Origin: Drosophila persimilis
Taxonomy: Eukaryota; Arthropoda; Insecta; Diptera; Drosophilidae
Assembly (NCBI RefSeq): GCF_003286085.1
Contig: NW_020825313.1
Coordinates: 1,860,001 to 1,924,000 of the forward strand
DNA length: 64,000 nt
Direction of reading: 5' to 3'
Shown here piece after piece: positions 18,513 to 29,119 of the stretch (within the stretch, counting starts at the first letter, position 1; each line of letters starts with the position of its first letter). The notes beneath the pieces were generated by a model. That model made no database searches. It saw nothing but the letters and a program-made list of their open reading frames with translations, and was not told the origin of the DNA. A program made the position numbers and the translations under genes.

Positions 18513-19943
18513 TGTGAAGGCACAAGCCTCCACAAAACCATCCCCTAAAGGGACAGCCCCGGGGGACTTATTATCTCATTTTATTACTACTATTATTATT
18601 ATTATAACAAAGACAACAATGAATCCTTAGTTTCCCCAATTAAAATAAGAAATAGGCTAAGAAAACCCCTCAAATAGTGAGGCCTTTTTACTTATTAGCA
18701 GCGAAGAGAACCAACACGAAAGAGAGACGCATACTACGGCCACGCAGCAAAGAGAGCCGACATGGAAGAGAAGGAAACGGAGAGCCAAAGCAAGAGAGAG
18801 AACGGCCAAACGCAAAGGAACAGCATGAAAGAGAGCGAAGCGGCAGAGAAGCCGCCGATCGGTCTTACGCCCACGCAGCCGAGGGAGAGAGCCGACGGCG
18901 AAGCATGCATACACCACCGAGCCGAGGCCGGCAGCCGAAAGCTGCGCAGTAGCGAAGCGGCAAAGAAGCTGCCAAAAAGAAAAGCCGAGGCCTGGCACGG
19001 TCCAGCGCGGGCCAGGCTCGAGAGTGATCTCCGAGGGCTGAGCCAGAATGGTTGTGCGGCGGAAGTCAAAATAGGCGTACCAAATAAGCAGTGCCCAGAC
19101 TCCGCGCGAACTGAAAAGTAAGCCGTGACCGAAGTGACGAGGACCCGCCGCAGGACACCAGGACCCAAGGAAGGGAAGGGTGAGCCACCTCACGTATGTG
19201 AGCTCTGGGGGGATAGATCGGTGCAGTAGGCAGGGTATAAGCTCAGGAGCAGAATTTTCCCACAGTTGTTAAAGGCATATCAATATCCACATGGTGTCTA
19301 TTATATTTTTGTCGTTTAGTCCCCCGCTGCAGGCGGTGTTTTAAGTAGGGAAATGACGATCCGAAAACAATAAAGACACCCACCTCTGCCCACCTGTTTC
19401 AGAACTTTCGCCCGTAGGAGTCCCTCACCCCCTCCCCCTCTCTTCCATTTTCCCTGATGGCCCGGCGAAGTGGATGTGAGTCGTGGATCATGCGGCATCC
19501 ACCAAGCTGGGCTTCCCTTTCCTATACCTTTCTCCCCTGCTGACCCGGCGATGCTGGATGTGAGTCGTGGATTCACGCTGCATTCGCAAAGCTGGGTTCC
19601 CTCTCCTACACCCTCGCCCTGGGGACCCGGCGACGCAGATGTGAGTCGTGGATCATGCGGCATCTGCTAAGCTGGGCTCCCCTCTCCGATACCCTTCCGA
19701 TCCCTGACCCAAACCCCTTCTCCCGCCACGCATGACCCCCAACGCACGTCTCTGCAGCTCCCGAGCATGGGTTCACCCACGCCTCGTGGCCGGGCCAGGC
19801 CCGACCGTCCCACGATCCACCCCACGGGCGCGCTTTCGCCACGAGCGGCTCTACCCTTAGGTCCTCACACAACAAATTTTCCTGTGGGGACCGGGCCCTG
19901 GACAGACTGAGAAGCTGTACCTCGGCCTGAGAACTTCCTTACA
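18513..19943 (+). mobile_element. 3' LTR of the Osvaldo-like element (1431 bp)
   Basis: It begins TGTGAAGG and ends CTTCCTTACA and is followed by the CCAA duplication. It matches the 5' LTR with indels and few substitutions, and has AATAAA at 19369-19374 and the ~82-bp tandem units at about 19461-19704. Confidence 0.88.
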
Positions 19944-19947
19944 CCAA
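19944..19947. repeat. Target-site duplication CCAA (right) of the Osvaldo-like element
   Basis: This is the partner of 8803-8806. Confidence 0.85.
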
Positions 19948-21042
19948 CGAATCTTCTAGATTGGATTTTGTCCTATCTCTCTAATTGTACTCAACGTGTT
20001 TTGTTTTCTAATGTGTTGTCAAATATTATTAATGTTACTTCAGGTGTGCCACAGGGAAGTCATCTGGGCCCGCTTCTATTTATTTTATTTGTCAATGACC
20101 TTCCTTAAGTTATAACATACTCTACTACACTAATGTATGCCGATGATGTTAAAATCCGTCTGCCTTACTCTGATTGGTATTGGCACACACGCCTTCAACT
20201 GGATCTTAGTGAACTACATTTGTGGTGTTGAACTAATCTTCTTTTTCTGAACCTTTCTAAATTCAAACTTATGACATTTTACCGTCGCGCATTTTGTCTC
20301 ATATGTTCTAGGAAATCATGTCCTCGAGCGAATTTCAAGTTCAAATTACCTCGAAGTCCTTTTTGATCGTAAGATGTGTTTTAACAGGCATATAGCTGCA
20401 ACAGTAAATAAAGCTAAGGGTGTTTTAGCGTTTATCAAGCGTTGGTCCAAGGAGTTTGACGACCCGTACGTTACGAAACAACTGTATATCTCGTTAGTAC
20501 GTCCTATATTGGAGCATTGTGCTTGTGTGTGGAGCCCGCAGTATAAAGAGCAGCAGGTTGTTATTGAATCCGTGCAAAAGCAATTTTTAATTTTTTGCCC
20601 TTCGTAACTTTAACTGGGACTCTGGTAGAATTTTGCCACCCTTCCGGTCTAGGCTAAGTCTTATTGACCTGCCGTCGTTGCACCATCGCAGAATATGCAA
20701 TGCCGTAATGTTCGTGCACAAGCTTCTTCTCGGGATTGTTGACTCCCAAACTATGTTGGGTCAGATTGACTTGGCCGTCCCATCTAGACCTACCCGTACT
20801 TTTAGGCCAATCCGTTTACCCATATGCAGGTCAAATTATTCCGAGCATGAACCTTTTAGGGTTATATGCCATGATTATAACTCCCTCTGTCATTCCTTAT
20901 CCCCTTAACTGTCCCTTAGACTAATTACATGCAATATTTATAATCAATTAAATTCAACTAACTTTTAACTTCTCTTTTTTCCTCCTTTTGTAATTAAGTA
21001 CCATTATTAACAGATATTTGTTGATTTAATAAATAAATAAAT
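19948..21042 (+). pseudogene. CR1/Jockey-type LINE reverse transcriptase, 3' half and tail
   Basis: The reading resumes after the LTR element with 'TSGVPQGSHLGPLLF' (RT motif B) and 'LMYADDVKI' (motif C, with the catalytic YADD), then 'AAVNKAKGVLAFIKRW'-like, 'PILEHCACVWSPQY' and 'IDLPSLHHRRICNAV' segments typical of the C-terminal part of Jockey/CR1 ORF2. Stops after 'FVNDLP' and several frameshifts show decay. The coding part ends at about 20908, and the 3' tail finishes in (TAAA/AATA)n at 21027-21042, the short 3' repeat on which such LINEs start reverse transcription. Confidence 0.78.
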
Positions 21043-21280
21043 ATGCATGATTGGTACGACCGTGTCGTATGACTGCGAATCAGAAGCTAGCCTCACAGAG
21101 CTGGATGAGCTCATGGAAATAATATGACATACATATTATGTATCAGAACTTTCAGAGATAGAACTTATAGAGCGCAGCGTAGCCACAGAAAATTGATTTG
21201 TTACTTATGGCTATAATAATAATCCGATCTGATAAAAATAAAACGAATAACACAAATAACGACACAGGTTAGTTGCCACA
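21043..21280. repeat. Spacer with a helentron-like fragment
   Basis: About 21165-21235 resembles part of the repeat at 4955-5025 ('gctgcgtagccactgcaaattgatttgtt' type, then 'atctgatctgat'). No coding sequence is seen. Confidence 0.45.
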
Positions 21281-21340
21281 GTCAGGTTAGTTGCCATGCA
21301 AGTTTGCTCGGCGCACGGCTATTAATTTCGCCCGATTTTC
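21281..21340 (+). repeat. 60-bp direct repeat, left copy
   Basis: Identical to 22129-22188 as read. It contains 'caggttagttgccatgcaag' and a shortened partial copy ('acaggttagttgccac') just precedes it. The two copies flank 788 bp without coding homology. Confidence 0.85.
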
Positions 21341-22128
21341 TCTATAATTGTGCGTTTTTAATTTTCCCGTTGTAACCTAACGTGAAACGTAAAACCCGAA
21401 CGTAAAATCTAACGCTACAACGCCTCTCCCAACATAGAATTATACAAATATTATTCGTCATAAGTACTTCCTAACTGTAAGAACACCCCAGACATTATTC
21501 CAAGCCCTGGAAAATGCCAACGTAGTTACTAAGACACGCGCCGGCCCCCAAACCGCCGGTTAAACCCGCCTGGTCACGTGGTCTTTCCCCACCCCAAACC
21601 GAACGACCGATCGGATCGAGTTCACCAACCACGGAAAGAGGACAACGGCACAAATAAAGCTCAAAGAAGTCTTAGCATATGAAGACCCCACGAACACTGA
21701 CCAAACACACCAGGCCGTGCGAGCCACCTCCCCACTACTCCAGACTACAGCGACGATCGAGTGCAATCGTCCGCCAAGTCCAAATCCACCAAGTCGCCAA
21801 AATGCGAGGAAAACAACCCGGTGCACTTTTATACAGCGGCAGAAGGATAACCAGAGGATAACTTACGTAGAAGCCCCGAGTGCAGTCGTTGTACCAAATA
21901 CTTACGTGGACAACCCGACCCCGAGCCTAGACACACTATAAATCTAAGAATCAGTGTTTAAGTGTTAAGAAGAGTAATAATAATGACAAAGAGAAATATC
22001 AGGTCAAGTACCCGAACATAAGCTGTAAAGGTTAATTTCAAATCGCCGAGACATTTCAAAACAATTGGTGGCGAGGCGTGGCAAATAGGCGCCTCGCCAC
22101 CAATTGTTTTGTAAAACCGTGTCATTAA
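21341..22128. other. 788-bp noncoding segment between 60-bp repeats
   Basis: I see no protein homology. It holds an AT-poor block near 21540-21900 and the foldback at 22057-22111. Because it is bounded by direct repeats it could be the trace of an insertion or a tandem duplication, but the repeat length (60 bp) is too long for an ordinary target duplication. Confidence 0.4.
22057..22111. repeat. Foldback: 22-bp perfect inverted repeat with 11-nt loop
   Basis: Arms 22057-22078 (starting CAAAACAATTGG) and 22090-22111 (ending CCAATTGTTTTG) are perfect reverse complements around an 11-nt loop. The stem is half GC-rich (GGCGAGGCG). It would form a stable hairpin in RNA or single-stranded DNA. Confidence 0.85.
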
Positions 22129-22188
22129 GTCAGGTTAGTTGCCATGCAAGTTTGCTCGGCGCACGGCTATTAATTTCGCCCGATTTTC
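22129..22188 (+). repeat. 60-bp direct repeat, right copy
   Basis: This is the partner of 21281-21340. Confidence 0.85.
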
Positions 22189-22249
22189 GAGAGGCACACC
22201 CAGTACGGGATTTACGAAGTTTTTTTAAATTAAATTAAATTAATATTAA

Positions 22250-23560
22250 AAACGAAACAGGCTTTGCTCGTAAATTGTATTGAGCAACGTTGCGATCATA
22301 CGCTCTCTTAATATTGCCATGGATATCTTTTCGGATGAGCGCTAGATTGTGCGACCTAGATACCGCTACAATGGGTTCTTCGAGCAAGTCTAACTCTTTC
22401 AAAAGCTTATAATCCGATCCAGAAAGGATAATTCGGCATAGCTGCGCATATCCTTGGGACTACTAATAAGAGCGGAAACTAACAGTCTACAGTTATTTTT
22501 AACATTATCATAATATTTTCTTAAACGCTGGGTACGTTTTGTCGCACCTCTTCTGAATGTTTTCCGAAGCTCTACGAATATATGTTTAGAATTCGGAGCT
22601 CCAGCGCCGAAACAAAATATGCAGCTATCTGCCAGACAATTTTCTCACACAACAAGTGCTCTTAGCCGTCAAACTTTGAATGGCCTCTATGCTAATATCC
22701 TCCTCCTCCTCTGGATCGCTTTCTGGAAGCGATTCCTGTTGTATATCGGACGTCGGTCAACCGGTGGCGTAGTCTTCTCAGATTTCTGTAGCTCTTGCAC
22801 TAGATTTGCATGCATCTGCACAAATCTTCTCAATTGACCGACTGAGCTAATGGACTGATACAAAATTTTGTGACGAGTTTCGAAAAGCAGCTTTTCCCTT
22901 AATAGTTCTATTAATTCCTCTTCCTCTATTTCAGTGCAAAATTTATTTATTAAACCAGTCACAGCGTCATGAAAAGCGACAAAGGGTTCTCCAACTTTTT
23001 GCTTGCGAAATCGAATCAATTCCTTGCTCGTAAACTCGGAACGATAGTCTTTATATTATTGTCTAAGAGCTGCACAAAATTCCGGTCAAACGAGGTGAGG
23101 TACCTCCAATACCAATCGAGCGCTTTGCCAACCAGCAAGATGTGCAAATGTTTGCGAAGGTCGTGAAAATCGCTATCCAAGGTTTAATGTGTCAATATCT
23201 TGACTCGGTAAATGAATTGTTCTACCCCTAAACCTTCGGTAGAACCATCAAAAGGAACATGCCACTTTTGCATAATGTCGTCCGTCTTAGCCATTCGCAG
23301 GCTAGAACTGCTGGTTATATCTGAAACTAGTGTTGGGATATTTGACCTAGCATACCCTTCCTGCGAATCGCTGGCGGCAGCATATGTAAAGTGGATATGG
23401 CAACAGTGTGCTCATTCATTTTTTGGAGGACATATAAGTCCTTGTAGCTCACAACGTACAGGTCCTAGGAGCCGATTTAAACTAAACTGGAGTTGGAAGT
23501 ACGCGCTGGCTTCGGATTTTGTCTCTGGTCGGCGGGGTGTGGGCATGGCAATTTAGAGCT
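22250..23560 (-). pseudogene. Ty3/gypsy gag relic, minus strand
   Basis: Minus-strand reading gives 'RFRKQKVGEPFVAFHDAV' and 'LFETRHKILYQSISSVGQL' (23019-22687), which align with 'QRKQKVNEPFNSFYEAI' and 'NDIQHEILYVPIPNIVQL' of the gag at 57078-55987. Upstream, 'WHVPFDGSTEGLGVEQFIYR' (near 23270) matches the start of the same capsid-type domain. A knuckle-like 'CFGAGAPNSKHIFVELR' lies near 22600. Stops and frameshifts are frequent. The gag family is the one in the element at 52-57 kb, more decayed. Confidence 0.6.
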
Positions 23561-24159
23561 CTGGAAAATGCTCGAGATAAGAATTAAAAAAAAAAATCTC
23601 GTACGAGTAAGGAAAGGATACTAGGACACGGGAAAGATCAGCATATATACGTAAAAGAAGAAGATCTCCAGTCAGATCCTTGTTGGCTGCGGTAACGCCT
23701 CTTGGCGAGAACGCCCACGCTACCATGATCCTTCAGGGCCACCTAGGATCTCTCCAACAAAGATTTCGGTGGGTCACCCTTCTGTCAAACGAGGCCGCAT
23801 GATTCCGAGATAATCTAATTAGCCTTGCTTCATATCAAAACAAATTTTATTTAATCAATCCACAATTTTTTCTTTAATTTCGTATAAAACATAACTCTAA
23901 TAAAACCCACATTTACAGGGTATTACTATAAAGAATATGCGGGGGGCAAGAGTATCATATGGGCGAGGTAGGGTATAATGATCTAAAATCTATACAAATG
24001 GTTATGAGTATAAATATATAGGTGCAAGAACTAGGTTACGTGTTCATCATAGGAACAAGAAAATTTTAAACTTCATTACTTTAATTTGGTCAGTGCAAAA
24101 CAAGACAAGACAACATATACCCGGTATATGGAAAGTCAGTCAAAGTCATGAAAAATACG
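23561..24159. other. Spacer with a possible diverged LTR fragment
   Basis: About 23690-23820 shares short blocks ('cgcccacgctaccatgatcc', 'ggccgcatgattcc') with the long LTRs at 43195-43290 and 50395-50490, so it may be a diverged relative of that LTR lying 5' of the minus-strand gag relic. The rest has no recognisable content. Confidence 0.35.
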
Positions 24160-24163
24160 TGCA
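24160..24163. repeat. Target-site duplication TGCA (left) of the gypsy-group element
   Basis: TGCA is repeated at 31931-31934 directly outside the other LTR. It fits the TRCA-like sites used by the gypsy group. Confidence 0.85.
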
Positions 24164-24700
24164 AGTTAACGTACCCAATTCCATTGAGCTCTTATACGAG
24201 TTGTAAACAATCTTTGGTTTTCCAAAACGAAAACAATTTCAATCTTGGGCCTCCGCCTAATTGATTTCTAAGATGTACAATCTCAAGCGCCCCCGCCGCA
24301 ATCCCAATCTTTGACACTCGCCTAAATGGAAAACCAATGTTTGCCCACACCCGGCTTCTCATAAACAATCTCACTCCCGGCTTTCTGCAGATCCTGCACT
24401 TTAGGCCTTTTACAGTTCTCTCTTTGGTTGACGAAATCCAATACTCGGGATGGCGAAATCAATTGAAATGTTTATAGAAAAACGATTCCCGAAAGGGATC
24501 AACGATGCAAAGATCAGAAAGTTCAAATCAGTCTTGATCCAGCAGCGACACCGCAAAGTCGAGCTAAATATTAAGATCGCGCAATCCCTTGCCCGGAATT
24601 CCTTTGTGACCCTCTACTTAAATCTATATCAGTGAAGTTAAGTTCGAAGTAAAATAAAAACTTTTTTAAAAACACAATCCGCTACCGCAGTTGTCTAATT
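24164..24700 (+). mobile_element. 5' LTR of the gypsy-group element (537 bp)
   Basis: It runs from AGTTAACG to GTCTAATT. AATAAA lies at 24653-24658. A 61-codon ORF (24450-24635) lies inside and is intact in the other LTR too. The last T is also the first base of the primer binding site. Confidence 0.9.
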
Positions 24701-24717
24701 GGCGTCCAACGTGGGGC
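24700..24717 (+). promoter_or_regulatory. Primer binding site, tRNA-Lys(CUU)-like
   Basis: TGGCGTCCAACGTGGGGC differs at one position (T for C) from the complement of the Lys-tRNA(CUU) 3' end and overlaps the LTR by one base, as in gypsy. Confidence 0.8.
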
Positions 24718-25342
24718 GACGTTGTATAAAAAGCACCGAATGATAAAAGTGTTGCGTCGTGCCGAAACCCGAAGGACAATTAATTAATGGAATAAATCCT
24801 TCAAATTTAAAAACGCGGAGTGACTGTGTGATATAAGATAAAAAAAAGTGAGATAAAAAGGAAACAAACCGGAGCTTAGGGTGTGCAAAAATAAATACAA
24901 TATACAATACAAATACAAATACAAATACAAATACAAATACAAATACAATACAAAATACAAATAAATACAAAAGCTAATCAACGCAATTCGTAAATACAAA
25001 AAAAAAACCAAAGAAACCCAAAGTTTTTAAACAAAACCAACAAAACCGACAAAACCAAAATACAAAGAAAGTGAAACGATCAGCGAAGCCAAAGAAGGAA
25101 GACCCCCAGAAGACCCAGTTAAGCAAAGAAATTTAAGAAGGAAGACCTGTCAGCCAAATCAAGAAGGAAGAACCGTTCGAAGATCTGCCAAACTAAGAAG
25201 GACGACCCCTACCGGATATTTCGTGAGCAAGAGTTGTATTAATAAATATATAAGTTCAATTAGGTTATATAAGATTATAAAAACTAACATATAAGAAAAA
25301 TTAAAAGTGGATCAACTAACTTTAGATTTTGAAAAACTAAAA
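24718..25342 (+). repeat. Leader with ACAAAT microsatellite and GAAGGAAGACC repeats
   Basis: The leader between primer site and gag has an (ACAAAT)n-like tract at about 24895-24975 and, at 25090-25210, four spaced units of the type AAGAAGGAAGACC/AAGAAGGACGACC. In Drosophila gypsy this position holds the Su(Hw) insulator, but the unit here is different and I do not call an insulator. Confidence 0.55.
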
Positions 25343-26552
25343 ATGATTAACTCTCAAGCAAGGACCGATCTCACAGCAGATCTGGTCAAACAATTGATAG
25401 CACTTCAAAATTTCACAAGTACAAGAGCAAATTGTAAATTTAAAACAACAAATAGAAACTAAATCCGATCAGGTATCAGATTATCAGGCAGAAACAATAG
25501 ACGAGACAATAAGAGATGACACCACATTAAAGGTAATAGAATCCCTACCAATTTTCAATGGTGGATTAAACCAATATGTAGGATGGAGGGAAGCTGCAGA
25601 AACTGCAGTGAAGTTATATAAGAAAGGAAGTAAGCAATATTATATTGCATTAACAATTTTGAGAAACAAAATAACAGGACCAGCACATGACGCACTGACC
25701 AACCACGGGACAGTTCTAAATTTTGATGCCATACTTTCACGACTTGACTTTGTTTACAGTGACAAGAGACCAATTTACATAATAGAACAGGAGTTAAGCG
25801 TTCTCCGACAAGGGAACCTTTCAATTATAGATTTCTATAACGAGGTTAACAAGAAAATGACCTTGTTAATAAATAAGACAATAATGACTCACGGAAAGGA
25901 CAGTGAAATCACCAAAGAATCAAATAAAAAAATTAGAGATAAAGCCTTACGCATTTTTGTCACTGGCCTAAACGGCGGCATTGCTCAAATCCTATTTTCA
26001 TTGAATCCCCCAGATTTACCGAATGCCTTAGCAAAGGTACAGGAATTGCAATCTAATAACATTCGGGCCCAATTTGCCTACCAATTCAGCGGTCCCAGAA
26101 ATTCAGGGAATAATAATTTCAATACCTTAAGATTCAACCAGCGACAACCTAGGACTAACAGTTCACCATTCGACCAAAAAAGGGATTTGCAGAGGAATAA
26201 CATGTCTTGGGGACAACCCTACTTCTTGGGTAATAAACAACAAAATCAGGCCCCAGAACCAATGGAGGTAGACGAATCTATACAAATCCGGAACCGACAG
26301 AACAGCAATCAATTCAGGGGAAATAATAACAATAGAAATTATCGGGAGAATACTAACGGTTATTATAGGAGAAATAATAACAATTATAGCCAAGCCCAGC
26401 ATTTTAGGGCAAACGTAGTACCGAATAATCAGTCTAACGACAATCAAGCGCAGAAACGAAAGCTAAACGAAATGTCGGAACAACCGGCTAATAAAGCAAT
26501 GAGGATAAATAACATTGAGGAGGATCATTTTTTAGATCAGCCCCCGAAGTAG
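25343..26552 (+). pseudogene. Gag of the gypsy-group element (one frameshift)
   Basis: ATG at 25343 opens a frame that hits TAA near 25461; the main gag frame is open from about 25420 to TAG at 26550-26552, so one indel near 25415 separates the start from the body. The body has a capsid-type core ('IESLPIFNGGLNQYVGW', 'KITGPAHDAL', 'GNLSIIDFYNEVNKK') and an Asn/Arg-rich C-terminus with 'QAPEPMEVDESIQIRNR' and many NNNR stretches, as in the gypsy/17.6/297 gags, which lack zinc knuckles. It forms the particle around the element RNA. Confidence 0.8.
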
Positions 26553-29119
26553 GTCTGCCCTACCTAAAAAGAGTAGACAAAAAAATAAACAGAGAATTAA
26601 AAGTTTTGATAGATACGGGAGCAACTTCCTGTTATATAAAAAAAGGAATTTACGACAATAAAAAAGAATTACCAATTTATAAGAAAGTTGCTACAGTGAA
26701 TGGGTTTTCAATAATTAAATATTTCCATAATATAACTATTTTCAACACAAAGCAAGTGTTTTATGAAATAGATGGAATGGAGGCAGATTTACTAATAGGA
26801 TTTAACCTATTAAAGAAAATCGGAGCGGTTATTGATACAGGAAAGGGGACTTTAAGTTATAAAGACAATGAGGAGAAACTAATATATGACGAGGTCCTTT
26901 CTTTAAACAAATTAACCTTTATAGAAGGAAAAACCATCCTTCCGTTGAAGGAATATATAATAAAAAAATATTTTGAAGAAGAAAAAGAAATGAAAAGCGA
27001 TTCAGTAAAGGTAGAAGGAAGTTTATATAGCTTGGGATCAAAAAATCCTGAGCACGCCGACGAAGAATTATCCGTCAATAGTTTGGGATTAAAATATCCT
27101 GAACCCGCCGTCGTTGAATTATCCGACACTAAAAGTTCGAATAGTTTGGGATTAAAGAATCCTGAACACGCCGTCGTTGAATTATCCGACAATGAACAAT
27201 TTAAAAGTTTGGGATGCAAAAATCCTCAACGCGCCGTCGTAGAAATATCCGACATTCAAAATTATGCAAATTCTGAATTGAAAAAAATGAAATTGTATAA
27301 CACAATAACCTACAAAGAGGACAATTTAGAAAATCTCAGAGAGAAAATGGTATCTATCATCGAAGAAGACCATGCCAATATAAATTTACAGTTACCGTTC
27401 AGAACGGATATAAAAGGAGAGATTAACACTGAACACGATAGACCGGTATATGGCAAGCAGTATCCATACGCTTATTCGGTTAACGATTTCGTTAATAACG
27501 AAATAAGTAAAATGTTAGATGAAGGTATAATCAGACCTAGTAAAAGCCCATATAATTCACCGGTAATAGTAGTACCAAAGAAGGGAGTAAATGAGAATGC
27601 AACTCCTTTACATAGATTAGTAATAGACTTTAAGAAACTTAATGAAAACACCATACCGGATAGATACCCTATGCAAGATCCTTCAGTAATCCTTGCCAAT
27701 TTAGGTAAAGCGAAATATTTCTCGGCCATTGATTTAGAGTCAGGTTTCTATCAGATTTTAATGAGGGAATCAGATATTGAAAAAACATCTTTTTCCATAA
27801 ATAACGGCAAATATGAATTTCTAAGAATGCCTATGGGATTGACGAACGCTCCCAGAATTTTCCAAAGGGCAATGGACGATATACTTAGAGAACAAGTTGG
27901 GAAAACTTGTCACGTTTATATGGACGATATAATAATATTTTCAAAAACTATAGAACAACATTATAAAGATCTAATTCATATAATACAGATATTGCAAAAC
28001 GCTAACATGAAAATTTCACTAGAAAAGTCTAAATTCTTTCAATTGGAAACCAAATTTCTGGGATACATTGTTTCCCAAAATATCATTAAAACAGATCCAG
28101 ACAAAATCTCCACAATACAAGACTATCCAATTCCTAAAAATATCAGAGAGCTACGTAGCTTCTTAGGACTAACAGGGTATTACAGAAAATTTGTCCGAAA
28201 TTATGCCACAATTGCCAAACCTTTAACAAAATATCTGAGTGGAGTAAATGGGAAAGTTTCACGAAGGGCATCCAAGAAAACATTAATACAGCTGGATGAA
28301 CCAGCAATTAGAGCATTTAATAATTTAAAGGACAGTTTAATAGCACATATTGAATTAGTACAACCAGATTACAATAAAAAATTCACATTAACCACAGATG
28401 CATCGGACATAGCAATAGGTGCAGTTTTGTCGCAAGATGGGAATCCCATAACATTTATTTCTAAAACTTTAAGTAAAACCGAGCAATTATATGCTACTAA
28501 TAAAAAAGAATTATTAGCTATTGTATGGGCATTAAAAAATTTGCGAAATTATTTATACGGAGTAAGTGGAATTGAAATACATACAGATCACCAACCTTTG
28601 TCCTTTGCAATGTCGCAAAAAAATCCAAATGTTGAAATGAAACGTTGGTATTACTTCATAGAAAGTTTCACACCAAAAATCATTTATAAGCCAGGCTCAA
28701 CTAACGTAGTAGCGGACGCGTTATCTCGGATTAAAATAAATCATATGACAGATAGTGATGTCGACCAGACAGAATCAGAATCAGACATAAATACTCAGCA
28801 TTCAGCAGAGAGTAGTTTTGAAAACGTCATTCAAGAGACTAGCAAGCCTCTAAACCAATTTAAACAGCAGCTACTATTAGCGCAAGGGAGATTCACAGTT
28901 CATGAGTTAGTAAGAGTTTATGAAAATACCCGACATATTATTGAATTTGATACGGTTGACAATCTGCTAATCATTTTAAAAGAATTTATTCAGCCTCACT
29001 TAACCACAGGAATACACTGCACTTTAGAAGATTTATACCTTATCCAAAATAAGCTAAAGGAAAACTTCATAAATAAATTTCTCTTCACGAGAAAGTTCCT
29101 CCAAGATGTAGTAAATTAA
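26537..29119 (+). pseudogene. Pol of the gypsy-group element: protease, RT, RNase H
   Basis: The frame lies at -1 to gag and overlaps its end, as expected for ribosomal frameshifting. Order: protease 'VLIDTGATSCYI' with 'EADLLIGFNLL'; a repeated linker (27030-27260); RT with 'HRLVIDFKKLN', 'FSAIDLESGFYQI', 'RMPMGLTNAPRIFQ' and the catalytic 'VYMDDIIIFS'; RNase H with 'TTDASDIAIGAVL', 'NKKELLAIVWAL', 'HTDHQPLSF' and 'NVVADALSR'. All catalytic motifs of these three domains are present. It ends at TAA 29117-29119, after which the same frame continues into integrase, so this is a nonsense mutation and not the natural end. Confidence 0.88.
27030..27260 (+). repeat. Four in-frame repeats in the protease-RT linker
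   Basis: Four units of about 54-78 bp code for variants of 'SLGLKNPEHAVVELSD' (SLGSKNPEHADEELS, SLGLKYPEPAVVELS, SLGLKNPEHAVVELS, SLGCKNPQRAVVEIS), separated by short variable spacers. They lie between protease and RT and keep the frame. Confidence 0.85.

Larger units (their letters stand above)
8807..19943 (+). mobile_element. Osvaldo/Ulysses-like Ty3/gypsy LTR retrotransposon carrying RpS19
   Basis: An 11,137-bp insertion bounded by TG...CA LTRs and CCAA duplications. Order: LTR, Lys-tRNA primer site, repeat-rich leader, gag, protease, captured RpS19, repeat cassette, RNase H, integrase, extra ORF, purine tract, LTR. Long LTRs (about 1.4-1.5 kb), a Lys(UUU)-type primer site and the gag/pol type suggest the Osvaldo/Ulysses group; the group name is inference. 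The copy is dead: the RT palm is deleted, the integrase zinc-binding half is partly deleted, its first catalytic Asp reads His, and gag is split by a solo LTR. The insertion sits in a LINE RT. Confidence 0.85.

Noticed and set aside
24895-24975. ACAAAT array as a possible telomeric or satellite repeat
   Set aside because: It is a short microsatellite confined to the leader of the gypsy-group element.
26857-27219. 120-codon minus-strand ORF in gypsy-group pol
   Set aside because: Its repeats mirror the in-frame repeats of pol on the plus strand; no independent evidence.
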